Shown piece after piece: positions 26,830 to 35,016 of a DNA stretch of 41,478 nucleotides. The stretch is taken from NCBI GenBank assembly GCA_025964895.1, contig JAOPXY010000095.1, positions 1-41,478 of the forward strand. Reading direction: 5' to 3'. The notes beneath the pieces were generated by a model. The model worked only from the letters and a program-made list of their open reading frames with translations, had not been told where the DNA came from and did no database searches. Within the stretch, counting starts at the first letter, position 1. Every line of letters begins with the position of its first letter. The position numbers and the translations under genes are program-made. The stretch is from Aeromicrobium sp. GTDB lineage: Bacteria; Actinomycetota; Actinomycetes; Propionibacteriales; Nocardioidaceae.

Positions 26830-26922
26830 CGGGGGGTGCAACGGGCCCCCGGGATTTCCTATTCCGGGGCAGGATGGTCCCGGGGCCGGTCCCATCCGGT
26901 CCCCCCACGACAGGAGAACGCC

Positions 26923-27351
26923 ATGACGACCGAGTCGTACGACCGCGACGGCAGGATCGTCGAGCTGACCGAGGACCACTGCCGCGAGCTCCTGACCACC
27001 ACGACCGTCGGCCGGATCGCCTTCGTCGACGCCGAAGGCCAGCAGCTCGTCCCGGTCAACTTCACGTACCTCGACGACGCCATCTTCTTCCGCACGCTCG
27101 CGGACGGCTTCCTGGCCGGGCTCGCCGGCGGCCACGACGACGTCGCGTTCGGAGTCGACCACCACGAGTCGATGTACCGGCAGGGGTGGAACGTCACGGT
27201 GCGGGGACGGGTCGAGGCCGTGCAGGACGAGGCGACGCTCGACCGTGTGCTCGCGCACGCCAGGCTCCGTCCGTGGGCCGGCGGCGAACGGACGCTCGTG
27301 ATGCGGGTGACGATCGCCGGCATCGCCGGCCGGCAGGTGCTCGACCACTGA
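26923..27351 (+). CDS. Pyridoxamine 5'-phosphate oxidase-like flavin protein
   Basis: Split-barrel flavin-binding protein of 142 residues of the PNPOx-like superfamily. Hallmarks are ELTEDHCRELLTTTTVGRIAFVDAEG (13-38), VPVNFTYLDDAIFFRT (44-59) and WNVTVRGRVEAV (82-93). Actinobacterial relatives bind FMN, F420 or heme; the cofactor here is not evident. An AGGAG ribosome site precedes ATG 26923. The C-terminus is a normal family end. It is convergent with the universal stress protein. Confidence 0.88.
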   Translation: MTTESYDRDGRIVELTEDHCRELLTTTTVGRIAFVDAEGQQLVPVNFTYLDDAIFFRTLADGFLAGLAGGHDDVAFGVDHHESMYRQGWNVTVRGRVEAVQDEATLDRVLAHARLRPWAGGERTLVMRVTIAGIAGRQVLDH

Positions 27352-27372
27352 CGCGAGGTCGGGACGCCGCGG

Positions 27373-27915
27373 CTACTCCTCCGATGAGCCCTCGACCTTC
27401 AGCTCGCTCAGCAGCGCCTGCTCCATCTGCTCCACGGTCGCCTCGACGTCGTCGGCGCTGGTGCCGCGATCGACCAGGACGCGGCACTTGGCGTACCGCA
27501 CGATCTTCTCGCTCGTCGACCCCAGCAGCAGGCCGGCGAACCCGCCGCGGCCGCGGCTGCCCACCACGATGAGATCGACGTCGCCCGACGCCTCGATCAG
27601 CTTCTCGGCCGGGTTGCCGTGCACTGCCAGCGCGGTGATCGTGACGTCAGGGTGCTCCTCGCGCACCGGCGCGACGTCGCGCTCCAGCGCCTCCAGCGTC
27701 GAGGCCTCGAAGTCCTGCAGCGGCGGCGTGTAGCCAGCCTTCCAGGACGCGGGCCGGGGCGCCGTCATGAGGCTCCAGGCACGGACGACCGTCACGTGGG
27801 TGCCGAAGGACTCCGCCCAGGACGCCGCGGTGCGCAGCGCCGATCCGGAGGCGGCCGAGCCGTCGTGGGCGACGAGGATTCCGCCGTGGGCGTCGATCGT
27901 GTCAGCAACAGTCAT
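27373..27915 (-). CDS. Universal stress protein
   Basis: UspA-like cytoplasmic protein of 180 residues. The N-terminus GGILVAHDGSAASGSALRTAASWA carries the first ATP contact. The C-terminal GSRGRGGFAGLLLGSTSEKIV matches the G-x2-G-x9-G-S/T ATP-binding signature, so it is of the ATP-binding class. An acidic tail (about 155-180) extends past the usual domain. Such proteins respond to starvation or oxygen limitation in actinobacteria; no regulator site was found upstream. Confidence 0.92.
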   Translation of the reverse strand: MTVADTIDAHGGILVAHDGSAASGSALRTAASWAESFGTHVTVVRAWSLMTAPRPASWKAGYTPPLQDFEASTLEALERDVAPVREEHPDVTITALAVHGNPAEKLIEASGDVDLIVVGSRGRGGFAGLLLGSTSEKIVRYAKCRVLVDRGTSADDVEATVEQMEQALLSELKVEGSSEE

Positions 27916-28106
27916 GCCCCGAGGGTAGCCCGGTTCCGGCGCCCCACGGATGCCGCCTGGGAGGTGCCGGGACGACGGGGACGACGTGCATCGCGTAGGA
28001 TCGGATCAGTTCCGGGCCGCCCTATCTAGCGGTTTCGGGCTCGACGTCCCCGGCCGCACCAACGGCGCGGGGACACCTTACTTTCCCCGAGGCGAGGACC
28101 GGTGCC

Positions 28107-28748
28107 ATGCAGGTCGACGACGGCACGCTGGTCGAGCAGTGGGTTGCGACGTGGCTCCACGTGCGCGGGATCACCGCCGGTCGGGTCGACGGCTGGCCGC
28201 TCGTCCACGTCGGGTCCGTCACCCGCGAGACCGAGCTGGTGTGCGTCGACCCCGGTGTGGCCGAGTTCAGGGCGCTGGCGCGGCACGTCGCCGGCGACCC
28301 GCGGGCGATGCTGACCGTCGTCGCCCACGACGTCGGTCCGTATCTCACGGCCCGTCGGCCGGCGGGCGTGCGGGTCGACCGCGACGACGAGGTGCTCATG
28401 TCGACGGCGTTCACCGCGCTCCCCGTGGACGGCCTCGACGACGGGCTCACCTTCCGGTGGGACGTCGAGGCCCACCGCCTGACCTACACCGTGGAGTCCG
28501 GCGACCGGGTCGCCGCCATCGGGACCGTCGGCGTGCTCGGATCGGTCGCGACGTTCGACGCGGTGGAGACCACCCCGCAGTTCCGGCGCCGCGGGCTCGG
28601 CCGGCACGTCATGGCGACGCTCACCGAGCAGGCGATGGGCCGCGGTGCGACGACGGGGGTGCTGGCCGCCAGCGCCCAGGGACGGCAGCTCTACGCGACC
28701 CTCGGCTGGGACGTCCGGCTGGACCTGTTCTCGGTCATGGGCGTCTGA
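28107..28748 (+). CDS. GNAT-family N-acetyltransferase
   Basis: Protein of 213 residues. The C-terminal half is a GNAT acetyl-CoA-binding domain: VATFDAVETTPQFRRRGLGRHVMATL (about 149-174) holds the R/Q-x-x-G-x-G/A motif A, and AASAQGRQLYATLGW follows (about 187-201). The N-terminal half (about 1-100) resembles the variable extension found in actinobacterial GNATs. The acceptor substrate is unknown. The 191 bases between it and the divergent stress gene hold no recognised element. Confidence 0.88.
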   Translation: MQVDDGTLVEQWVATWLHVRGITAGRVDGWPLVHVGSVTRETELVCVDPGVAEFRALARHVAGDPRAMLTVVAHDVGPYLTARRPAGVRVDRDDEVLMSTAFTALPVDGLDDGLTFRWDVEAHRLTYTVESGDRVAAIGTVGVLGSVATFDAVETTPQFRRRGLGRHVMATLTEQAMGRGATTGVLAASAQGRQLYATLGWDVRLDLFSVMGV

Positions 28749-29045
28749 GCTCACCCGGCCGCGGTCCGGCGGCACAACCTCGTCCCACGGGGTCGGCTCG
28801 AGCGAGAGTGGGGGCGGGCGGCGCTGTCGTCCAGGACACCTTTGGGGGCGGAGCGTCCCGCCGCGGCCATGACGTCGGTCAGGCCTGTCGCTGGGTCGAC
28901 GGCGTCGCCGCCCGCGTGTGGCACGACCTCGGCGGCGTGTGAACCCCATCACGCAGTGAGGAATGCCTCACGCCCGCAAAGAGGCATAAGCACCGGGTTC
29001 GCGGTTCAATGTCCAGATACCGTGTCGCCGCACCAAAGGACATCC
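28749..29045. other. Gene-free stretch with a short inverted repeat
   Basis: About 300 bases between the GNAT and SRPBCC genes. Open frames cross it but have no start, ribosome site or family sequence. A perfect 6-bp inverted repeat, GTGAGG/CCTCAC with a four-base spacer, lies at 28956-28971, 75-90 bases before the next start, and may be an operator. I see nothing else. Confidence 0.5.
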
Positions 29046-29465
29046 ATGCCGAGCATCTCCCGCCGTACGTTCGTAGCCGCCCCCGCCGATGTCGTGTGGG
29101 CCCTGGCTGGCGACTTCTCCGAGTGGCACCCCCAGCTCCGGATCTACACCAACGGGCCCGAGGCCTCCGCCGATCTCGTCGTGACGGTCGTGGCGAGGGA
29201 CGACGAGGCCATGACGCTCTCGTACCACATGCCCGACCCCCCGTTCCCGATCAAGGACCACCGCGCGACGATCCTCGTCGAGCACGCGGCGCACGCCTGC
29301 TCCTACGTCACGTGGTCCGCCGAGTTCAGTGCCGACCCGGAGCTCCTCCAGCAGCTGGAGGACTCTCTCGGCGACGACGTCTTCGCTCAGGCCCTCGACC
29401 GCCTCGCCACGGCCGCCCAGGACTCCTTCGGCGCCAAGCAGGTCGCCGCCGCCTCCGCCAAGTAG
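29046..29465 (+). CDS. SRPBCC-family protein (polyketide cyclase-like)
   Basis: START-like protein of 139 residues. It begins SRRTFVAAPADVVWALAGDFSEWHPQL, the typical ligand-pocket N-terminus of SRPBCC proteins. Central strands (VVARDDEAMTLSYHMPDPPFPIKDHRATI) and a long C-terminal helix (ALDRLATAAQDSFGAK) complete the fold. The ribosome site AAAGGA precedes ATG 29046. The ligand is unknown. It is convergent with the TetR gene across a perfect palindrome. Confidence 0.85.
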   Translation: MPSISRRTFVAAPADVVWALAGDFSEWHPQLRIYTNGPEASADLVVTVVARDDEAMTLSYHMPDPPFPIKDHRATILVEHAAHACSYVTWSAEFSADPELLQQLEDSLGDDVFAQALDRLATAAQDSFGAKQVAAASAK

Positions 29466-29471
29466 CCCCAC

Positions 29472-29493
29472 CCCAACCCAGATCTGGGTTGGG
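29472..29493. terminator. 22-bp perfect palindrome between convergent genes
   Basis: CCCAACCCAGA and its exact complement TCTGGGTTGGG join without a spacer, abutting the TetR stop at 29494. In RNA the central bases would form the loop of a strong hairpin on either strand, so it probably serves as a bidirectional terminator. Confidence 0.7.
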
Positions 29494-30126
29494 TCAGCTC
29501 TTCCAGTCTCGGAAGCCTATGACGATGAGGCGCATCTGACGGCGCGCGCCGTCCTTGATGCGCTCCTCCAGGTCGGGGCGGTGGTCGGGCATCTCCACGA
29601 CCTCCTCGGCATTCGACACCATGTTGCGGACGAACAGCCGCGACACCATCTGGACGTCGTCGGACGACCACGTCTCGATGTTGGGCAGCCGGGCCAGCAC
29701 GACCGCCAGCTCGCTGACGAACAGGTCGAGCTCGTGCTGGATCGCGCGGCGCACGGCCTCCGATCCCCCGACGCGCTCTCGCGCGACGAAGGCGAAGTGC
29801 GCCTTGCTCTGCTTGACCGCCTCGACGAGCACGTCGGCGGCCGCATCGATGATGTTGTCGAACACCTTCGGATCGCGCTGCGCCTCGCGGATCATCCGGC
29901 GCAGCGTCGAGAACGACTGCTCGACGAGGGCGAGGCCCAACTCGTCCATCGAGTCGAAGTGACGGTAGAACGCGGTCGGGACGATGCCGGCGTGCCGCGC
30001 GACCTGTCGCAGGCTGATCTGCGCGAACCCCTGCGTCTGCGCGAGCTCGAGCGCCGCGGCCAGGATCGCCTGGCGGGTGCGCCCCTTCTGCTCCTGGCGC
30101 GAGGCCGTCTGCGCCGACTCCGTCAT
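29494..30126 (-). CDS. TetR-family regulator of the lipid gene run
   Basis: Repressor of 210 residues. The helix-turn-helix lies at about 16-60: RTRQAILAAALELAQTQGFA, ISLRQVARHAGIVPTAFYRHF. The C-terminal domain (about 65-205) is helical and would bind a ligand, perhaps an acyl-CoA. ATG 30126 was preferred to an upstream Met because the HTH spacing from it is normal. It is divergent from the ferredoxin reductase-desaturase genes, with a 24-bp near-perfect palindrome in between. Family members beside DesA3-type desaturases are known to repress them in response to acyl-CoA (DesT-like logic); that role here is inference. Confidence 0.9.
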   Translation of the reverse strand: MTESAQTASRQEQKGRTRQAILAAALELAQTQGFAQISLRQVARHAGIVPTAFYRHFDSMDELGLALVEQSFSTLRRMIREAQRDPKVFDNIIDAAADVLVEAVKQSKAHFAFVARERVGGSEAVRRAIQHELDLFVSELAVVLARLPNIETWSSDDVQMVSRLFVRNMVSNAEEVVEMPDHRPDLEERIKDGARRQMRLIVIGFRDWKS

Positions 30127-30208
30127 GGCGTCAGCGTATCGCCCTGTCCCCGCAAGCCTTTCGGTGTACACCTGTGTGCCTCGTGCGCCAGGTCACCCGG
30201 CGCGCCTG

Positions 30209-30237
30209 TTGCGGTCGGCACTCACATCGGGCAGACT
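30209..30237 (+). promoter_or_regulatory. Candidate promoter for the desaturase operon
   Basis: TTGCGG (30209-30214) and CAGACT (30232-30237) have a 17-base spacing like -35 and -10 elements. The following palindrome would sit over the transcription start, a classic repressor position. The match to consensus is modest. Confidence 0.35.
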
Positions 30238-30261
30238 TTGAGTGTACGCACGTTCACTCAA
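30238..30261 (+). promoter_or_regulatory. TetR-type operator before the desaturase operon
   Basis: 24-bp imperfect palindrome: TTGAGTGTACGC and ACGTTCACTCAA match as inverted arms at 10 of 12 positions, including the outer seven bases. It lies 18-41 bases upstream of ATG 30279 and just downstream of a candidate -10 element. Length and shape suit a TetR dimer pair. A separate short palindrome, GGTGTACACC, lies at 30163-30172. Confidence 0.65.
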
Positions 30262-30278
30262 GTTCCGAGGAGGCTGTC

Positions 30279-31382
30279 ATGGGCGTCATCCGCAAGGCCC
30301 TCACCTCACGGCCCGTCACCACACTGACCTCTCCGAACACGATCGACGACTACCTCGAGCACATCCACCCGATGCTGGCGGCGGCCAACGTCCGCGCCCG
30401 CGTCGTCGCTGTCCACCGCGAGACCGGCGAGGCCAGCACCGTCGTGATGCGCCCGAACGGCGCCTGGAAGGGATTCGTCCCCGGCCAGCATGTCCAGTTC
30501 GGCGTCGAGGTCGAGGGCAAGCGCCGCATCCGCGTCTTCTCCGTGTCGAGCTCCCGCGCCGCGGGCCGCAGGAAGGGCAGGGGACGCACGTTCAGCGTCT
30601 CGGTCAAGGCCCACCCCGACGGCTACGTGTCGCAGTTCCTGCACCAGGAGCTGCAGCCCGGCACCATCGTGTACCTGTCGCAGGCCGAGGGCGAGTTCGT
30701 CCTGCCGCGCGAGGTGCCCGCCAACCTGCTCCTCGTCAGCGGCGGCTCCGGCGTCACGCCCGTCATGTCGATGCTGCGCACCCTGCGCGACACCGGCCAC
30801 CGCGGTCAGGTCACGTTCCTGCACTACGCGCGCAGCCGCGACGATGAGATGTTCACCGGCGAGCTCGACGAGATCGCCGCGACCACCGACTTCCGGGTCG
30901 TCCGCGTGTACACGCGACAGCCCGCGCCCGGCGCCGAGCTGGCCGGACGCTTCCAGGTCGACCACCTCAAGCACCTCGGCGTCGACGCGTCCGACACGCT
31001 GACCTACGTCTGCGGCCCCGCCGGTCTCATCGCGACGGTCCGCGACACGTACGACGAGCTCGGCGCCGGCGACCAGCTGCGCCTGGAGTACTTCAAGGTG
31101 CCGACGGTCGATCTCGACGCGGCGGACGCGACCGGCACCCTGTCGTTCGAGGACACCGCGATCGCGGCACCCAACACCGGCGCCACGATCCTCGAGCAGG
31201 CCGAGCTCGCCGGGCTGAAGCCCGACTTCGGCTGCCGCATGGGTGTCTGCAACACCTGCGCCATCAAGAAGAACAGCGGTGCCGTCCGCCACGTCGTCAG
31301 TGGCGAGGTCAACGCCAACACCGACGAAACCATCAAGATCTGTGTCCAGGTCCCCATCGGCGATGTCGCCGTCGCCCTCTGA
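30279..31382 (+). CDS. Ferredoxin reductase for the acyl desaturase
   Basis: Electron-transfer flavoprotein of 367 residues. A FAD-binding barrel (about 40-145, VPGQHVQFGVEVEGKRRIRVFSVSS) and an NADPH-binding domain (about 150-270, LLLVSGGSGVTPVMSML, YVCGPAGLI) are followed by a C-terminal plant-type [2Fe-2S] domain with Cys319, Cys324, Cys327 and Cys355. It would pass electrons from NADPH to the diiron desaturase encoded 16 bases downstream. This matches the Mycobacterium Rv3230c-DesA3 (Rv3229c) pair. The AGGAGG ribosome site is strong. Probable repression is by the divergent TetR protein. Confidence 0.94.
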   Translation: MGVIRKALTSRPVTTLTSPNTIDDYLEHIHPMLAAANVRARVVAVHRETGEASTVVMRPNGAWKGFVPGQHVQFGVEVEGKRRIRVFSVSSSRAAGRRKGRGRTFSVSVKAHPDGYVSQFLHQELQPGTIVYLSQAEGEFVLPREVPANLLLVSGGSGVTPVMSMLRTLRDTGHRGQVTFLHYARSRDDEMFTGELDEIAATTDFRVVRVYTRQPAPGAELAGRFQVDHLKHLGVDASDTLTYVCGPAGLIATVRDTYDELGAGDQLRLEYFKVPTVDLDAADATGTLSFEDTAIAAPNTGATILEQAELAGLKPDFGCRMGVCNTCAIKKNSGAVRHVVSGEVNANTDETIKICVQVPIGDVAVAL

Positions 31383-31398
31383 GTCCAGGAGAACCCGC

Positions 31399-32703
31399 AT
31401 GCCGTTCACGTTGAAGAAGAAGCCCAAGAACGCTCCCATCAAGCCCCGCAGCGCGAGCAAGCACAACGCGGCGCCCCTGACGCTGATCAACCCCTTCTCC
31501 GAGGAGCCGGCCACGATCGGCCTGGAGTACATGACCCGCGAGCAGCTCGACGAGTTCGGGCGCGAGCTCGACGCGGTGCGCCAGCGCGTGCTCGACGACC
31601 TCGGGCAGAAGGACGCCGACTACATCCGCCGCGTCATCAAGACGCAGCGCGCCGCCGAGGTCGCCGGCCGCATCGGCATCTTCATGCCGTTCTTCCCGCC
31701 CGCGTTCGTGGCCGGCATCGCGAGCCTCGGCGTGGCCAAGATCCTCGACAACATGGAGATCGGCCACAACGTCATGCACGGCCAGTACGACTGGATGAAC
31801 GACCCCATGGTCAACGGCGCGCGCTACGAGTGGGACAACGTCGCCCCGGCGCAGGACTGGAAGCACGGCCACAACTACATCCACCACACGTACACCAACA
31901 TCCACGGCATGGACCGCGACATCGGCTACAACCTGCTGCGCATCGACCCCGATCAGCCCTGGTACGGGACGCACCGGTTCAACCTGCCGCTCGCGACCGT
32001 CCTGATGTTCGTGTTCGAGTGGGGCGTCATGTACCACGGCGTCGAGCTCGACCAGTACCTGCAGGGCAAGATCTCCAAGGACGACTTCCAGGCCCGCAAG
32101 AAGCGCGCCATGAAGAAGATCCGCAAGCAGATCGTGAAGGACTACGTCGCGTGGCCCGCCCTCGGTCTCGCGCTCGTCCCGTTCGTCGGCTGGTGGGCGC
32201 CGCTGGCGATCCTCGGGGCCAACGTCGGGGCCAACGTCATCCGCAACATCTGGACGTTCCTCATCATCTTCTGCGGCCACTTCCCGGCCGAGGTCGAGAC
32301 GTTCGCCGAGGAGGACGCGCAGAACGAGTCACGCGGTCAGTGGTACCTGCGCCAGCTGCTCGGCTCGGCGAACATCAGCGGCAGCGCGCCGTTCCACGTG
32401 CTGACCGGCAACCTGAGCTACCAGATCGAGCACCACCTCTTCCCCGACATCCCGGCGCGCCGTTATCCCGAGGTGGCCGAGGACGTCAAGCGCCTCGTCG
32501 AGAAGTACGGCCTGAAGTACAACACCGGCCGCCTGTCCAAGCAGCTGCGCAGCGTCGCGCGACAGCTTGCCGTCTATGGCGCCAAGCCGAGCGATCCGCT
32601 GAAGGTCGGCAACAGCCCCGAGTCGAAGGCCCTGCGCCGGGCCAAGCGCGAGGAGGCCGCCCGTCGCCTCGAGCTGGCCGGTGAGACACAATTGACCTCC
32701 TAG
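31399..32703 (+). CDS. Acyl-CoA delta-9-type desaturase (DesA3-like)
   Basis: Integral membrane diiron desaturase of 434 residues that introduces a double bond into long-chain acyl chains. The three His boxes are present: GHNVMHGQYD (His123, His127), HGHNYIHHTY (His158, His162, His163) and YQIEHHLFP (His345, His346), plus His294 in CGHFPAE. Hydrophobic stretches lie at about 92-116, 197-212 and 252-292. It is co-directional with its reductase. Desaturated chains would be the natural substrate for the cyclopropane-synthase-like enzyme in the same run. Confidence 0.94.
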   Translation: MPFTLKKKPKNAPIKPRSASKHNAAPLTLINPFSEEPATIGLEYMTREQLDEFGRELDAVRQRVLDDLGQKDADYIRRVIKTQRAAEVAGRIGIFMPFFPPAFVAGIASLGVAKILDNMEIGHNVMHGQYDWMNDPMVNGARYEWDNVAPAQDWKHGHNYIHHTYTNIHGMDRDIGYNLLRIDPDQPWYGTHRFNLPLATVLMFVFEWGVMYHGVELDQYLQGKISKDDFQARKKRAMKKIRKQIVKDYVAWPALGLALVPFVGWWAPLAILGANVGANVIRNIWTFLIIFCGHFPAEVETFAEEDAQNESRGQWYLRQLLGSANISGSAPFHVLTGNLSYQIEHHLFPDIPARRYPEVAEDVKRLVEKYGLKYNTGRLSKQLRSVARQLAVYGAKPSDPLKVGNSPESKALRRAKREEAARRLELAGETQLTS

Positions 32704-32743
32704 GGCGGCGGGGAGCCTCGTCGACCGGGATGAGGAGAGCCTG

Positions 32744-32959
32744 ATGGCGCTGAGCCGGCGTGAGATCGTCAAGGACGTCGTCCAGCAGTCGGCCGAGGCC
32801 GCGATCGGCAGCGCAGGCCACGTCGTGGCGATCCTGTTCGAGACGGCACGCAAGATCACGACCGAGGTCGGCGCGTTCGGCACCGAGATCTTCGAGATCG
32901 CCGAGGCCAGCAAACGAGCGGGACAGGATGCCGAGGAAACCCATCCGGCGGCCGGGTAG
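32744..32959 (+). CDS. 71-residue predicted helical protein of unknown function
   Basis: Small protein between the desaturase and FAD oxidoreductase genes, with a good ribosome site (GAGGAGAG, seven bases before ATG 32744). The sequence is amphipathic and helical in appearance, with a short central hydrophobic stretch (GHVVAILFETA) and an acidic, disordered C-terminus ending HPAAG. I recognise no family. It does not look like a truncated copy of a neighbour. Its place in the operon suggests an accessory role in the lipid pathway, such as a membrane-peripheral helper, but this is speculation. Spacing and codon use support real coding. Confidence 0.7.
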   Translation: MALSRREIVKDVVQQSAEAAIGSAGHVVAILFETARKITTEVGAFGTEIFEIAEASKRAGQDAEETHPAAG

Positions 32960-32974
32960 CTACGAATCCTCCAC

Positions 32975-34267
32975 ATGGACACATCGTCACCCCGCCGCCG
33001 GGTCGCCGTCATCGGCTCGGGCGTCTCGGGACTCACCGCCGCCTACGTGCTCCGCAAGGAGTGGGACGTCACGGTCTTCGAGGCCGACGACCGCATCGGC
33101 GGTCACGCGCACACCCACACCGTCGACGACCTGGACGCCTCGCACCGCGTCGACAGCGGCTTCATCGTGCACAACGACCGCACCTACCCGATGCTGCGGC
33201 GCCTGTTCGGAGAGCTCGACGTCGAGGTGCACCCCACCGAGATGAGCATGAGCATCCACTGCGACGGCTGCGGCCTGGAGTACGCGGGGGGGCGCGGCGG
33301 CAAGGGCGTCTTCGCGCAGCGTCGCCGCCTGCTCGACGTGCGGTACATCGCGATGTTGCTGGCGGTCAAGCGATTCGGACGGCTCGCGCACGAGCTGCTG
33401 GACTCCCCCCAGTCGGCCACGGACCCGCAGACGTACGGCGACTTCCTGACGAGCCACGGCTTCTCGGACCACTTCGTGTCGCACTACGCGATCCCGGTCG
33501 TGTCGTGCGTGTGGTCGTCGGGTCACGAGACCGCGCTGGAGTACCCCGCGCGCTACCTGTTCGAGTTCCTCAAGCACCACGGCTTCTTGTCGATCAAGGG
33601 ATCGCCGCAGTGGTTCACGGTCGTCGGTGGCTCCGGCACCTACATCGACAAGGTGCGCTCGGCGATCGCCGGCACCGACGGCAGCAGCGTCCGCGCGTCC
33701 ACCCCCATCGTGTCGGTCGCACGCACCGCGGACGGGGTCGAGCTGACCGACGCCGCGGGCATGCTGCACCACGCCGACGCCGTGGTCATCGCGACCCACG
33801 CCGACGACGCCCTGGCCCTGCTGAGCGATCCGAGCGACGACGAGCGCGAGGTGCTGGGCGCCTTCGACTACTCCGACAACGAGGTGCTGCTGCACCGTGA
33901 TCCCCGCCAGCTGCCGACCGCGCCCGCGGCACGCTCGTCGTGGAACTACCGCATGGACGGGTGCAACGAGCGCAGCGCGCACTCGGCGGTCACCTACTGG
34001 ATGAACCGCCTGCAGGGCATCGAGAGCGCGGCGCCCTTCCTCGTGACGCTCAACGCATCGGATCGCATCGACCCGGCCACGGTCGTGGCGACGATGGCCT
34101 ACACGCATCCCATCTACACCCCGGCGTCCGTCGCGGCGCAGGGCGAGCTGAAGCGGTTGTTCACCGATCGCACGGTCTTCGCCGGGGCGTACCACGGGTG
34201 GGGCTTTCACGAGGACGGCTGCCGCTCCGGCGCCGACGCGGCCGCCGCGCTGGGCACCGCATGGTGA
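32975..34267 (+). CDS. FAD-dependent oxidoreductase (amine-oxidase-like, COG2907 type)
   Basis: Flavoprotein of 430 residues. The dinucleotide-binding motif VIGSGVSGLTAAYVL is at 12-26, followed by FEADDRIGGHAHTHT and RVDSGFIVHNDRTYPML. The C-terminus carries AGAYHGWGFHEDGCRSG. This family recurs immediately upstream of DUF1365 and cyclopropane-synthase-like genes in many bacteria, and as an N-terminal domain of plant cyclopropane synthases; its exact reaction is unsettled. The 3' end overlaps the DUF1365 gene by seven bases, so the trio is translationally coupled. Confidence 0.9.
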   Translation: MDTSSPRRRVAVIGSGVSGLTAAYVLRKEWDVTVFEADDRIGGHAHTHTVDDLDASHRVDSGFIVHNDRTYPMLRRLFGELDVEVHPTEMSMSIHCDGCGLEYAGGRGGKGVFAQRRRLLDVRYIAMLLAVKRFGRLAHELLDSPQSATDPQTYGDFLTSHGFSDHFVSHYAIPVVSCVWSSGHETALEYPARYLFEFLKHHGFLSIKGSPQWFTVVGGSGTYIDKVRSAIAGTDGSSVRASTPIVSVARTADGVELTDAAGMLHHADAVVIATHADDALALLSDPSDDEREVLGAFDYSDNEVLLHRDPRQLPTAPAARSSWNYRMDGCNERSAHSAVTYWMNRLQGIESAAPFLVTLNASDRIDPATVVATMAYTHPIYTPASVAAQGELKRLFTDRTVFAGAYHGWGFHEDGCRSGADAAAALGTAW

Positions 34268-35016
34268 CGGCCACGCTTCCGACCCTGCCGGCCCTGCCGG
34301 CCCTCGTCGAGGGCACGGTGAGCCACACCCGCCGCTCGCCCCTGCGGCACCGGTTCTCCAACCGCGTCTACCAATGGCTCGTCGACGTCGACGCCCTGCC
34401 GCGCATGCCCCGGGTGCTGCGCCCGTTCTCGACGTTTCACGCCGCCGACCACATCGGCGACCCCGCCGACACGATCCGCGCCAACCTCGAACGGTTCTGC
34501 GCCGCGCAGGGTGTCGACGTCTCCGGGCACCGTCTCCTGATGCTCGCCAACGCCCGGGTGCTGGGGCACACCTTCGACCCGCTCAGCGTCTTCTGGGCCA
34601 TCGCGCCGGACGCATCCCTGACCTGCATCGTGGCCGAGGTGCACAACACGTACGGCGAGCGCCATGCCTACCTCCTGCGCACCGACGACGCCGGCCGCGC
34701 CAGCGTCGACAAGGAGTTCTACGTCTCGCCGTTCTTCACGGTCGACGGGATGTACGACCTGCAGTTCGTGCTGACGCCCGACAAGGTCTCGTCCAGCGTC
34801 GTGCTCCGCCAGGGCGGCGACGCGGTGTTCAGCGCGACCTTCCGCGGCACCCCCCGCGAGGCCACGACCGGACGGCTGGCAAAACTTCTCATCAAAATGC
34901 CTTTGATGACCCGTCGAACCAGCTTGCTGATCCGAATACATGGTGTATGGCTCTGGATCCGCAGGCTGCCGGTCGTTCCCCGTCCGGCGCACGAACCGCA
35001 GGAAGGCACCCGATGA
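34261..35016 (+). CDS. DUF1365 family protein
   Basis: Conserved protein of 251 residues, of unknown biochemical function, found beside FAD oxidoreductase and cyclopropane-synthase-like genes. Conserved features: VSHTRRSPLRHRFSNRVYQWLVDVD, then LGHTFDPLSVFWAI and VHNTYGERHAYLL, and the closing LIRIHGVWLWIRRLPVVPRP. The last ~90 bases are locally AT-richer than their surroundings but encode conserved sequence. It overlaps the upstream stop by seven bases and the downstream start by four. It is probably part of a membrane or protein complex with the other two. Confidence 0.88.
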   Translation: MVTATLPTLPALPALVEGTVSHTRRSPLRHRFSNRVYQWLVDVDALPRMPRVLRPFSTFHAADHIGDPADTIRANLERFCAAQGVDVSGHRLLMLANARVLGHTFDPLSVFWAIAPDASLTCIVAEVHNTYGERHAYLLRTDDAGRASVDKEFYVSPFFTVDGMYDLQFVLTPDKVSSSVVLRQGGDAVFSATFRGTPREATTGRLAKLLIKMPLMTRRTSLLIRIHGVWLWIRRLPVVPRPAHEPQEGTR

